Positions 1 to 8,049 of a stretch of 64,000 nucleotides of DNA are shown here, one piece after another (position 1 is the stretch's first letter; each line of letters begins with the position of its first letter). A model generated the notes under the pieces. It made no database searches and was not told the origin of the DNA. It worked only from the letters and a program-made list of their open reading frames with translations. This stretch comes from [Scytonema hofmanni] UTEX 2349 (lineage in GTDB: Bacteria > Cyanobacteriota > Cyanobacteriia > Cyanobacteriales > Nostocaceae), in NCBI RefSeq assembly GCF_000582685.1, contig NZ_KK073768.1:4441801-4505800 (forward strand), written 5' to 3'. Made by a program: the position numbers and the translations under genes.

Positions 1-724
1 CAACCTTACGGACTCTAACTTCTTCACGGACAAACGTTTCTTTCTGGATATTCGGAGTTTCTTCGTACAGTTCTATGCGTGCAACTTCACCCTCTTCAAA
101 CTTAAGTTCAGAATCTACTACAGCTTCGCTTGTTGTGGGAGTAACTCGCTCAATTACAACTCGTTCTTTTTCAATTGGTACTGAAACTCGTGCGGTTTCG
201 GTTTCAATATACTTGCCTACTGCGACTTCTCCAGTTTTGACACGAGTTTTATTAGCAACTAATCGTTCTTCATACAGCTTCAAAGTTTGATGAGATTGCT
301 CGTTCAAATTATAAAAAGAAGGTTCTTGTTCATAATTGTAAGTGTCGCGATTGTAATTAACGTCTCTACCTTGTGGACGATAAACATTGCGTACCTGTTC
401 TTCGTAATCGTAATCAACGGTTATGCTGTCTTTGTATTCAGGTAAATGTTCCACTTGTGATTTGCTGAGTCCGTCAACGTAGACGCGCTTTTCAGTATAG
501 TCAATGTGGGAAAGACCAATAGGAAGCAATATTTGTTTACCTAAAGAAGCAATACCTGTATTAATGACTAAATAACGAAAACGTCCTTCTGGATCGACTA
601 ATGCATCAGCTACTGAGCCAATTTTTTCTCCACCTTCAGTATAGAGATCCAAAGCTTTAACGTCATCACCATCAAAAGTCTCTCTATAGTTTGGGTCAAA
701 ATCTTCGAGTTTGTAAAGTGGCAT
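1..724 (-). CDS. PRC-barrel and DUF2382 (YsnF/AvaK-like) protein, 3' end beyond the window
   Basis: Reading the minus strand from the ATG at 724-722 gives an open frame with no stop down to base 2, so the gene is cut by the left edge (241 codons visible). Residues about 1-90 (start MPLYKLEDFDPNYRE) form a PRC-barrel domain, with GEKIGSVADALVDPEGRFRY typical of it. After a Tyr/Asn/Glu-rich linker, a region from about residue 150 (LKLYEERLVANKTRVKTGEV) matches DUF2382, a repeat-like charged beta domain seen in YsnF-type stress proteins and in the akinete-associated AvaK of Anabaena. It is probably a soluble stress or dormancy protein; the molecular role of the family is unknown. The family assignment is from motif recognition; the open frame and start are seen directly. 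Confidence 0.85.
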   Translation of the reverse strand, partial: MPLYKLEDFDPNYRETFDGDDVKALDLYTEGGEKIGSVADALVDPEGRFRYLVINTGIASLGKQILLPIGLSHIDYTEKRVYVDGLSKSQVEHLPEYKDSITVDYDYEEQVRNVYRPQGRDVNYNRDTYNYEQEPSFYNLNEQSHQTLKLYEERLVANKTRVKTGEVAVGKYIETETARVSVPIEKERVVIERVTPTTSEAVVDSELKFEEGEVARIELYEETPNIQKETFVREEVRVRKV

Positions 725-1219
725 ACTGCTGTTCCTAAGATGTTTAAAATATCTATCTAGGAATACTGTAAACAAACAATGTAATGTTTACCTCCTGCTG
801 GCGATAGAATTTAATTGATATTGATTAAAACTAATGGCTGAGTATTTGTTCTAATATATCAAAAGCTATGATTAGCCTGGGTTTAAAGATTTGAATACCA
901 CTTTAGGTAGAAAATAAATAGTTATAGATGAGAAAAAAGTATTACTTAAGTTAGGCGATCGCTTGCAATTTTCTCCCACCATAGATGTATGCCCAGTATT
1001 AGAAAGATATGCACAAAATGTCAATAGACATCGACCGAATTTAAATATGCGCTATCCAAAACCCTTGTAGAGACGTAGCACTGCTACGTCTCTACATTGC
1101 ACTGCTACGTCTCTACATTGTTTCTATGTCTAATTGTATCTCCCTACATATCTAGAAGGAAAAAAATATGATAGTCTGTAACATTTGCGAAAAGAACTAT
1201 TAGCGCTGTTAAATTTTAG
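725..1219. other. Intergenic region with one palindromic element and a possible coding scrap
   Basis: No complete gene is visible. A stop-free stretch at about 925-1070 on the plus strand reads like degraded protein (IDEKKVLLKLGDRLQF and following) and ends in the palindromic element at 1025-1132. It has no start codon with a ribosome site and I do not recognise it. The 5' ends of the DUF2382 gene (minus) and of the aldolase (plus) face each other here, so both promoters should lie in this stretch. Confidence 0.5.
1025..1132. repeat. MITE-like element, family A (TAGACAT ends)
   Basis: The left end TAGACAT (1025-1031) is mirrored by ATGTCTA (1126-1132). Inside are two consecutive copies of the GTAGAGACGTAGC / GCTACGTCTCTAC hairpin arm. 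The stretch ATGCGCTATCCAAAACCC just left of the hairpin recurs in related form at 18452, 23521 (inverted), 31366 and 36690 (inverted), so this is a dispersed family and not a single-site hairpin. No coding capacity. Confidence 0.7.
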
Positions 1220-1867
1220 ATGTTTAATCACATTTGGTTATCACAACTGCAAAAACATCGAGCGATCGCTGTGATTCGCGCTCCCGAATTTGAATTGGGA
1301 CGCAAAATGGCTTCTTCGATCGCTTCCGGAGGAATGCGGTTAATCGAAATTACCTGGAATAGCGATCGCGCTGGGGAATTAATTGCTCAACTACGCTTAG
1401 AATTACCGGAGTGCATCATTGGTAGTGGTACGTTGTTAAATCTGAATGATATGGAAATGGCGATCGCATCTGGAGCGCAATTTCTCTTTACACCTCATGT
1501 TGACTCAATTCTGATTCAAGCCGCAATTGCAAAACATGTACCGATTATACCAGGTGCGCTGACTCCCACAGAAATTGTTAGCGCTTACAATCAAGGTGCA
1601 AGTTGTGTCAAAGTGTTTCCCGTGCAAGCATTGGGAGGAGTTAACTATATTAAAAGTTTACAAGCACCTCTAGGTAAAATACCGTTGATTCCTACAGGTG
1701 GTGTATTGATAGAAAATGCTCAGGAATTTTTAACAGCTGGAGCGGTAGGAGTTGGTTTGAGTAGTGAATTATTCCCTAAAAAGCTGGTAAATAGTGGAGA
1801 TTGGCAAGCGATCGGTCAACTTGCAAAAACTTTAATGCAAAAATTAGTTACAGCATCCGATCACTAA
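1220..1867 (+). CDS. eda: 2-dehydro-3-deoxyphosphogluconate (KDPG/KHG) aldolase
   Basis: This 215-residue protein has the usual length of class I KDPG/KHG aldolases, which split 2-keto-3-deoxy-6-phosphogluconate into pyruvate and glyceraldehyde 3-phosphate (the Entner-Doudoroff step). Visible signatures are RLIEITWNS with the catalytic Glu at about 43, the IIGSGTLL strand at 66-73, FTPHVD at 90-95, and the Schiff-base lysine in SCVKVFPV (K131), followed by the phosphate-binding PTGGV. It stands alone between repeat-rich gaps and faces the exopolysaccharide cluster tail to tail. No 6-phosphogluconate dehydratase gene is next to it. Assignment is confident; whether the main in vivo substrate is KDPG or another 2-keto-3-deoxy sugar cannot be told from sequence. 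Confidence 0.93.
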   Translation: MFNHIWLSQLQKHRAIAVIRAPEFELGRKMASSIASGGMRLIEITWNSDRAGELIAQLRLELPECIIGSGTLLNLNDMEMAIASGAQFLFTPHVDSILIQAAIAKHVPIIPGALTPTEIVSAYNQGASCVKVFPVQALGGVNYIKSLQAPLGKIPLIPTGGVLIENAQEFLTAGAVGVGLSSELFPKKLVNSGDWQAIGQLAKTLMQKLVTASDH

Positions 1868-1880
1868 ACATCGAATACAG

Positions 1881-1909
1881 GTAGAGACGTAGCAGTGCTA
1901 CGTCTCTAC
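1881..1909. repeat. Palindromic hairpin, GTAGAGACGTAGC core
   Basis: Perfect inverted repeat with 14-bp arms (GTAGAGACGTAGCA / TGCTACGTCTCTAC) and a one-base loop, 14 bp past the eda stop codon. It is the same core as in the family A elements, here without recognisable outer ends. Confidence 0.75.
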
Positions 1910-1999
1910 AAGATTTTGGATTTTATATATGTACTTCCTAAGGAGTGAAATCTGCTGTATTGCTCAATAGACTTCTTGTAGAAGTTAGGGAAAAAAGTA

Positions 2000-2031
2000 A
2001 AGGGGAAAGATTTTTTTATCCCTTTCCCCTT
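2000..2031. terminator. Inverted repeat, possible terminator for convergent genes
   Basis: Stem AAGGGGAAAG / CTTTCCCCTT (10 bp, perfect) with a T-rich 12-base loop. There is no clear U-tract on either side, so termination activity is uncertain; the position between convergent genes fits. Confidence 0.4.
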
Positions 2032-2099
2032 AAGATGAACTTCTTTCCCCACCTTTTGCACTGATGAATGTTCATAGGTTTGGTTTATTGGTGGTGAAG

Positions 2100-2211
2100 C
2101 AATACGGTTCGGTTAAATATTTTTATTGGGCATTTGGGTATGTAGAGACGCGATATATCGCGTCTCTACAATGATTTTGGGTTCCCTAATTTTCTTATCT
2201 GAACCGTATTG
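2100..2211. repeat. MITE-like element, family B (CAATACGGTTC ends)
   Basis: Perfect 11-bp terminal inverted repeats CAATACGGTTC (2100-2110) and GAACCGTATTG (2201-2211) bound a 112-bp segment. Its centre is the hairpin TGTAGAGACGCG-ATATAT-CGCGTCTCTACA. A half copy in inverse orientation lies at 18788-18858 and shares the ATAAGAAAATTAG...AACCCAAAATCATTG stretch. No coding capacity. Confidence 0.75.
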
Positions 2212-2287
2212 GGTGGTGAGGTGGTCAACTTCTTCCGAGCGCTGCTTTTTGCTGTGAACAATTACATTACGGCAACCTATACTGTAC

Positions 2288-3721
2288 TTAATACGCACCA
2301 GTCTTTTGCAGAACAACTCTAAAAGTTTGCAACAGGATTCTTAAGTCTAGCCATATTGACCACTTTTCAATGTAATCCATATCTAATTTGACTGCATCTT
2401 CAAAATTCTCAATATTTGAGCGTCCAGAAACCTGCCACAAGCCAGTGATACCAGGCAAAACCTCTTGGCGGATAAAGTGCTTTGTTTTAAACTTTTGTAC
2501 ATCGCGGATAGGTAAAGGACGGGGACCAACAAGACTCATTTGCCCAACCAAAACATTAAATAGTTGTGGCAATTCATCCAAACTATAAAGGCGGAGAAAT
2601 TTACCAAGTTTTGTAATGCGAGGGTCGTCTTTCATTTTAAAAATGATACCATCTTTGATTTCATTCTTTTCTTCTAAAGAAGCTTGAATTTTCTCTGCAT
2701 TTACAACCATTGTCCGGAATTTCCAAATCTTAAATTCTTGACCGTGTAAACCAACACGTTTTTGCCGGAAAAATATCGGACCTGGAGAATCTAACTTAAT
2801 CATGATGGCAATCAACAGATATGCAGGCAAAAGCAACAAGATTAAAGTCAGAGAAAAACAAAGGTCAAAAATTCGCTTGATCCAGAAATCGATACCGACA
2901 ACAATTGGTGCAGTAATTGTCGGATAAGGAACATCTCCAACCATGCCAAATGTAGATTTAGGAAGAGAAAATTCACCCATTGTTGGCAGCAAACGCAGAG
3001 TAATGCCAGCATTATAGAAATGCCAGCATAGGAATAAACGATTTTGAATGGCACTCCAAGCAACAAAAACTTCTTCTACATTTTGACTACGAAGATATTC
3101 AAAAGTTGTGTCTCTGTTAGCTAAATCTAGGCATTTAGAATCTTCAAATCCTTGAATCGCATAGCAATCATCTTGTTCTATCAACTTCATGTTATGCTCT
3201 TTTTCTTGAGCATCAGCAATAATAAAAACCGGATGACGAATTGCCCCTTTCTGACGCAGAAAGTTAGTGGAGATATTAAACAGACAACGAACAGTACAGA
3301 TGAAGACTACAGACAGTAACCAATACAGTAGAAGAGTCGAATGTGAGATATAGCCGTTTGGCTCATAGAGAGAGGCAATAAATAACAAAAGCAAAGATGA
3401 CAGAGAAATTGCTTTGATGATACCCAAATAGTCACGACGATAAATGCCAGCTTTGTAAAGACCCGTCGTGTCAAAAATGACAATTGGCAGGCTGATATTT
3501 AGCAGTAGAAACGATATATTTTGCGTCCAAGGAGACTCGAAGGGAGCGCCATAAAAAACTGCTAAATTCCATGCGAAGTACATAGATGTAGCATCTAGAA
3601 GAATAAGTATGACTACGCGCAGCAGCCTAATAAATAATCCTCTCTGTATTCTTGTGCCTTTAGGCGATCGCAAGTCCGGTTTTAAAATATCTATGGATAG
3701 ATTGGTGGAAATCATAATCAT
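2288..3721 (-). CDS. Polyprenyl-phosphate sugar-1-phosphate transferase (exopolysaccharide initiating enzyme)
   Basis: A 477-residue membrane protein of the WbaP/WcaJ/CpsE family. The N-terminal half carries about four to five hydrophobic segments and a CoA-binding-like middle region. The C-terminal bacterial sugar transferase domain starts at about residue 285 (KRIFDLCFSLTLILLLLP) and holds the family motifs KLDSPGPIFFRQKRVG, FKIWKFRTM, SLDELPQLFNVLVG, SLVGPRPLP and PGITGLWQVSGRS. Such enzymes transfer a hexose 1-phosphate from a nucleotide sugar to undecaprenyl phosphate at the cytoplasmic membrane, starting a repeat unit. It is the last gene of the long minus-strand cluster. Glucose or galactose specificity cannot be read from the sequence. 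Confidence 0.93.
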   Translation of the reverse strand: MIMISTNLSIDILKPDLRSPKGTRIQRGLFIRLLRVVILILLDATSMYFAWNLAVFYGAPFESPWTQNISFLLLNISLPIVIFDTTGLYKAGIYRRDYLGIIKAISLSSLLLLFIASLYEPNGYISHSTLLLYWLLSVVFICTVRCLFNISTNFLRQKGAIRHPVFIIADAQEKEHNMKLIEQDDCYAIQGFEDSKCLDLANRDTTFEYLRSQNVEEVFVAWSAIQNRLFLCWHFYNAGITLRLLPTMGEFSLPKSTFGMVGDVPYPTITAPIVVGIDFWIKRIFDLCFSLTLILLLLPAYLLIAIMIKLDSPGPIFFRQKRVGLHGQEFKIWKFRTMVVNAEKIQASLEEKNEIKDGIIFKMKDDPRITKLGKFLRLYSLDELPQLFNVLVGQMSLVGPRPLPIRDVQKFKTKHFIRQEVLPGITGLWQVSGRSNIENFEDAVKLDMDYIEKWSIWLDLRILLQTFRVVLQKTGAY

Positions 3722-3802
3722 GAATTGTCCTTATGTTTACTGCAATTCAAATCTGTAAGGAAGAGATAATTCCAATCGAATTAATTAGAATACGGCAATA
3801 TT

Positions 3803-4576
3803 CTATTTCGCTTGACTTGGAAAACTCCAAACTTCTCGTAATAACAATCTGGCTAGAAACCAAGGCTCAAGTAAGTAACGTCTCCAAAGTCTTTTCGGTT
3901 CGCTCAACAGACGATAAGACCATTCCAAGCCAAATCTTCCCATCCAACGAGGTGGAGTCGGAACCACTCCAGCTACATAGTCCATACAGGCTCCACTAGT
4001 CAAAATAGCGTTGGTATGAATCTGCTCTAAATTTTCTAAAATCCAATGCTCCTGGCGCGGCATACTCATTCCCACCATTAATACATCAGGTTTGTAAGCA
4101 TTGATTGCAGCCAGAGTAGCAAGATTGTCCTTACTGTCTTGACGCATGTCAATGTAACCGTGAGCGCAAGCAATCTGTAAACCAGGAAACTTCTGGCGCA
4201 AAATACTTGCTCCTTGTTCAGCTACTCCTGGCTTTGAACCTAGATAGAATACACGCCAGTTTTTACTAGCTGCTTCCGCCATTAAAGGCCATACCCAGTC
4301 GGCATAGGTAACTCTTTGTTCTCGCTTGAGTGAAAAACCCAATAGCTTGCCAATGAATATTAGAGGCATACTATCAATATGGATATAGTCTGCCTTGGCG
4401 TAGAAAGCTTGCATTTTCGGGTCTTGATGATAGAGATAAAGACTATGCAAGTTGTGATTGGCAATAATCCATTTCTGATTCTGTTCAATAGATTCCCCAA
4501 TCAAATAATTCAATTCAGGAATTGAGAGTGCATTCACTTGAACGCCAAGATATTTGTAAGCTGAAGTCTGCATCAT
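3803..4576 (-). CDS. WecG/TagA/CpsF family glycosyltransferase
   Basis: 257 residues, the usual length of the GT26 family. Recognisable blocks are NALSIPELNYLI near the N terminus, IIANHNLHSLYL, the active-site region ADYIHIDSMPLIFIGKLLG, VFYLGSKPGVAEQGASIL, the PDVLMVGMSMPRQEHWI strand, and the C-terminal PPRWMGRFGLEWSYRLLSEP typical of membrane-associated members. GT26 enzymes add the second sugar (often ManNAc or a related uronic acid) to a polyprenyl-pyrophosphate-linked first sugar. That fits its place 81 bp upstream of the initiating transferase gene. The acceptor and donor here are inferred only from the family. Confidence 0.92.
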   Translation of the reverse strand: MMQTSAYKYLGVQVNALSIPELNYLIGESIEQNQKWIIANHNLHSLYLYHQDPKMQAFYAKADYIHIDSMPLIFIGKLLGFSLKREQRVTYADWVWPLMAEAASKNWRVFYLGSKPGVAEQGASILRQKFPGLQIACAHGYIDMRQDSKDNLATLAAINAYKPDVLMVGMSMPRQEHWILENLEQIHTNAILTSGACMDYVAGVVPTPPRWMGRFGLEWSYRLLSEPKRLWRRYLLEPWFLARLLLREVWSFPSQAK

Positions 4577-4590
4577 GAGTTATTACGGTA

Positions 4591-5820
4591 TTAGATTGTG
4601 TAAGTAGAGACTTGATATTGCTGAGTATGCGATCGCTTTTTTTCTAATATTTGTTCAGCACCTTCTACTAAAACTTGCACCCTAGCTGTCCAACTGTGAT
4701 GATTTACTATCTCGATGCGAGCAAATCGTCCCATTTCCGGTAGTGTTTCTCTGTTGTGATAAGCTTCCACCAAGGCACGTTTTAAATCATCTATGTCACC
4801 TGGTTGAAATAAGAAACCTGTTTTGCGATCGCAAACCAAACGTTTAGCATCTTCAAAAGCTGATGCTATGACTGGTTTAGCCATTGCCATGTACTCATAA
4901 AGTTTCATAGGTGAAAGATACATCTTCCCCATCTGTAGTTCAACTTGCCCTGAATAACCAACATCAAAGCCAGCGATATACTGTGGCACTTCCTGCCAAG
5001 AAACTCGACCTAAAAAGGCTACGTAAGGCGAAAGTTCCAGTTCTTCAACTTGCTTTTCCCAAACAGATTTCATTGCACCATCACCTACTACTACCAGCGA
5101 TATATCCAAACCTTCATCTCGTAATTCTGACATCGCTTTTAGTAGCAAATCTAAGCCAGCCCAAGCATATAAACTACCAACGAAACCTATCGTAAAACCT
5201 GGGAATATTCGCTCTGGTATATGTATTCCTGGATTAATAAAATCAATATCAACTCCATTTGGTACTAAGACAATTTTTTCACTTGAAATACCATAATCAC
5301 GTACCAGTATTTCTTTTAAAGTTTCACTAACACAGGCTAAAACATCGCATTTTTGATATGCTTTAATTTCCATCCAGCGAGCTAACCTATCCAGTATCAA
5401 TGCTTTCCGTTCTGCTTTAGCTTCATAAAAAAGTAAAGCTTCAGCTTGCAAAATCCAAGGTATTCCTTGACATTGGAATATCCAGCCCAAACATTGCAGC
5501 GTTGCAGTGTATTCATAAACCCAATCTACTTGATTCTTAAGTTCTTGCCAGGTTCTCCAAGAATTGATAGCACCCATCCCAATACGCATAAAATCTACTG
5601 CTAAGGTGTGGAAAAATCCTCTGCTAATTACTTCCCCAGAACCCTTTCCTGACCATTTTTTTGGAACTTTATCTCCTACAATAAATGTTTCGATTTTCCA
5701 ATCTAGTGTTTTAAAACCCTTGAGGATTCCCAAAATTCGGGAACGCGGACCAGACATCTCTGCGTCAGGATGTGTTGAAATCCGAGGTGCTGCTGCTAAA
5801 AAACCAAGCCGTCGTTGCAT
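4591..5820 (-). CDS. GT4-type glycosyltransferase
   Basis: 409 residues with a GT-B layout: an N-terminal acceptor domain (RRLGFLAAAPRISTHPDAEM) and a C-terminal donor domain with PNGVDIDFINPG, IGFVGSLYAWAGLDLLLKA, VVVGDG and the EX7E-like nucleotide-sugar motif SPMKLYEYMAMAKPVIAS at about 305-322. This is the usual retaining GT4 signature. The stop lies 14 bp upstream of the WecG-like start, so the two are probably co-transcribed. It should act in the cytoplasm on the lipid-linked repeat unit; its sugar is unknown. Confidence 0.9.
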   Translation of the reverse strand: MQRRLGFLAAAPRISTHPDAEMSGPRSRILGILKGFKTLDWKIETFIVGDKVPKKWSGKGSGEVISRGFFHTLAVDFMRIGMGAINSWRTWQELKNQVDWVYEYTATLQCLGWIFQCQGIPWILQAEALLFYEAKAERKALILDRLARWMEIKAYQKCDVLACVSETLKEILVRDYGISSEKIVLVPNGVDIDFINPGIHIPERIFPGFTIGFVGSLYAWAGLDLLLKAMSELRDEGLDISLVVVGDGAMKSVWEKQVEELELSPYVAFLGRVSWQEVPQYIAGFDVGYSGQVELQMGKMYLSPMKLYEYMAMAKPVIASAFEDAKRLVCDRKTGFLFQPGDIDDLKRALVEAYHNRETLPEMGRFARIEIVNHHSWTARVQVLVEGAEQILEKKRSHTQQYQVSTYTI

Positions 5821-5831
5821 TTTTTTAACCC

Positions 5832-6728
5832 TTAACCTTGTGAACTACCTTGTGAAATATCTTCAGCAAATGTGGGAGATGCCGCCAAGTTTTTGTAACC
5901 AATAATGGCGCGTAAATAAGGTAAAAACCAATAAATTAGCCAAAATATCCCAGAATGACGGCGACAAAATGTAGCCCAAGGTTTGAGTGGAAAAGCTTTG
6001 ACTTGAACTACCTTTTTTAAGCGTTCTAAAACAGGTAATTTTGTATCTACCCAACTGTTGCGAATTGAGTTTTTACTACAGGTTCCGACATACTCAGGTG
6101 CAACCCATATAGAGTAGCCTAATTTTCTTGCCCTTAACCCGTAATCTAAGTCTCCTAAACTGTGGATAAATGCTGCATCAATATTCTCTAATTTTTTGGC
6201 AACAGCATGAGGAATTAGCACGCAGTTACCAAACATGGTGTCACATTCTTGGAGAAGCTGAGTTGAACCCAAAAATTCATATTTGTTGGAGTACCATTTG
6301 CCAGATTTAACTGCACCACCGTAGGAGGCTTTTCCAGTCAGGGAATCTTTAGTTGTTCCAACTAATATTGAATTTTTATGACCCTCTTTTGACAATTTTT
6401 GATGGATAGTTAATAAGCGTTCAAAAGTTTTTGATTCCAGTATCGTGTCATCATTCAGCCAAAGATAATAGTCATAATCTCTTTGCATTGCTGAAGCAAA
6501 TGCTAGCCTCATTCCTCCAACCCAGAATAGGTTTCCATTTCCCTTAAGAATCCGAACTTGTGGATAGGAAGCTTTAACTACCTCTGAAGTACCATCAGAA
6601 CTTCCATCATCGGTTAAATAAACATCAAAAGATTGTGTTTGCTGATATAACGCACGCAGACAAGTAAGAGTTGTTTCGCGTCTGTTAAAACAGGTCATTA
6701 TGACTGCTAACTGTGGTTGTTTCATCAA
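5832..6728 (-). CDS. GT2 family glycosyltransferase (rhamnosyltransferase-like)
   Basis: 298 residues with a GT-A fold start: VIMTCFNRRETTLTCLRAL, then VYLTDDGSSDGT for UDP/dTDP binding and YLWLNDDTIL as the metal-binding DXD-like motif at about 87-96. The later GDLDYGLRARKLGYS resembles the catalytic ED/LG region of rhamnosyl- and galactosyl-transferases in GT2. No clear transmembrane anchor is seen except a hydrophobic stretch near residue 260. The stop is 11 bp upstream of the GT4 gene at 4591-5820, supporting one operon. Donor sugar not determinable. Confidence 0.9.
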   Translation of the reverse strand: MMKQPQLAVIMTCFNRRETTLTCLRALYQQTQSFDVYLTDDGSSDGTSEVVKASYPQVRILKGNGNLFWVGGMRLAFASAMQRDYDYYLWLNDDTILESKTFERLLTIHQKLSKEGHKNSILVGTTKDSLTGKASYGGAVKSGKWYSNKYEFLGSTQLLQECDTMFGNCVLIPHAVAKKLENIDAAFIHSLGDLDYGLRARKLGYSIWVAPEYVGTCSKNSIRNSWVDTKLPVLERLKKVVQVKAFPLKPWATFCRRHSGIFWLIYWFLPYLRAIIGYKNLAASPTFAEDISQGSSQG

Positions 6729-6808
6729 TTATTTATTTTTCCCCTTAATAAAAGATAAATTAACTTTTATTACATATTTAAATATTAGTTAACCTTTCGA
6801 GAAAGTTT

Positions 6809-7789
6809 TTATATAGAGAATGCCGCATTTAATTCCTCTAAACTAAATTTATGCAAATCCTCTAATTTGATGTAACGAGATTGAATACCATTAGGTGCAG
6901 CGAAGAATTTTTCCCTCATTGCTTCTGGCTGTTTCTTACCACCACCTTCTTGTTCAATGAGTTTAGCGATATAAGTGCAATAAGCTAATCTCAAATCGTT
7001 CATTTTTTTGAGAGTTTGTTGTCGAATTTTTTGTGGCTCAGGAGCTAGATGTTTGAAAGTTTGTACAGCTTCAGCAACTGCTTTAGGTTCTGGAGACACA
7101 ATGATTGAATTCTCAGGAGTAAAGAATTCATCTCGTCCACCTTTGCTTGGGGTACTGATAACTGGAATTCCACAAAGTAAGTATTCACTTGAAGCTAGAT
7201 TTGCTCCTTCGACTGCTGAAAGAATCAAACCGACATAGGACTGGTTATACTTCTTTGCTAATTCTGTACGTGGAAGAAAACTTTTATTGAAATCGGCATG
7301 TTTCAGTTCTGGACAGAAAGTATGCAAGTCACCACCATAGGATGCAACCATCAATCTTTCTACATTTTTTGCCAGCCAAAGACGCTTTGATTCATTGAGT
7401 TGCGCTGTGTAGATTGCATCATAGAGCTTTGGTTGATCAAGTATTTCATACAAATACTCATTTATATAAAAATTTTGGTTGAAGTGCGCTCCACGAATTA
7501 AGAAACGTTTTCTTAGTTCTTCTTCGTCTGATGCATTTACCATTAAGTGATGCGTTCTTCCCTCCAAACTATGCAGGGTTGCCTTTATCTTTCTTAGCAA
7601 CATTTGCTTAGGTGTTCCACACCATCCAGGAACATGTTCTAAAACATGTTTTGGACGGAACCATTTAGGGAGAGGTTTATGTGTAATTTTTTTTTGCTCA
7701 TAAACCACTCCACCAAGAAAAGGATAGCTTCCAAGAAAGGAAATAATCAGAGGCTGAGTACTAAAAATATAAAAACCGTGAAACAACAT
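6809..7789 (-). CDS. Glycosyltransferase, GT4/GT-B-like, divergent
   Basis: 326 residues. The C-terminal half has a GT-B donor domain: VGLILSAVEGANLASSEY followed by LLCGIPVISTPSKGGRDEF and ENSIIVSPEPKAVAEAV, the pattern of GT4 donor sites (Glu plus G-PVI-T). The N-terminal half (MLFHGFYIFSTQPLIISFLG) is short and not typical, and the protein is shorter than most GT4 enzymes (350-420). It may be a compact member of a separate subfamily. Cluster position argues for a role in building the exopolysaccharide repeat unit. I am confident it is a transferase-type protein, less so about the exact family. Confidence 0.75.
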   Translation of the reverse strand: MLFHGFYIFSTQPLIISFLGSYPFLGGVVYEQKKITHKPLPKWFRPKHVLEHVPGWCGTPKQMLLRKIKATLHSLEGRTHHLMVNASDEEELRKRFLIRGAHFNQNFYINEYLYEILDQPKLYDAIYTAQLNESKRLWLAKNVERLMVASYGGDLHTFCPELKHADFNKSFLPRTELAKKYNQSYVGLILSAVEGANLASSEYLLCGIPVISTPSKGGRDEFFTPENSIIVSPEPKAVAEAVQTFKHLAPEPQKIRQQTLKKMNDLRLAYCTYIAKLIEQEGGGKKQPEAMREKFFAAPNGIQSRYIKLEDLHKFSLEELNAAFSI

Positions 7790-8049
7790 ACAGATAGTTT
7801 TCCTTATTTAATTATGTTATTAAAAGACCTGAATTCTGGATTTACAATTGCAGAGTGTGGAGGTAGAAGCAAAAGTAGATATTCTTTATTTATAGTCATT
7901 ATTTAAGAGATATTTTATGTTTCTTCCATAAAGAATATCTTGATAGTTGTTGTACGCTTCACAAAAAACAAGATATAAATTCAAGCAACAGAATTCTATT
8001 ACAGCGCGAATCACACTTGTATTTCATCGTCTGATTAATATGGAACTAT

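Larger units (their letters stand above)
1868..2287. other. Gene-free gap between convergent genes, filled with hairpins
   Basis: Tail-to-tail gap between eda and the sugar transferase gene. It holds three separate inverted repeats, listed individually (1881-1909, 2000-2031, 2100-2211), and no open frame that looks coding. One or more of the hairpins may serve as a terminator. Confidence 0.6.

Noticed and set aside
925..1070. Possible coding fragment before the KDPG aldolase
   Set aside because: About 48 codons open but no start or ribosome site, unrecognised sequence, and its end lies in a palindromic element; at most a relic.
2113..2316. 67-codon minus-strand frame across a family B element
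   Set aside because: Composed of repeat sequence and overlapping the end of the sugar transferase gene; not supported.
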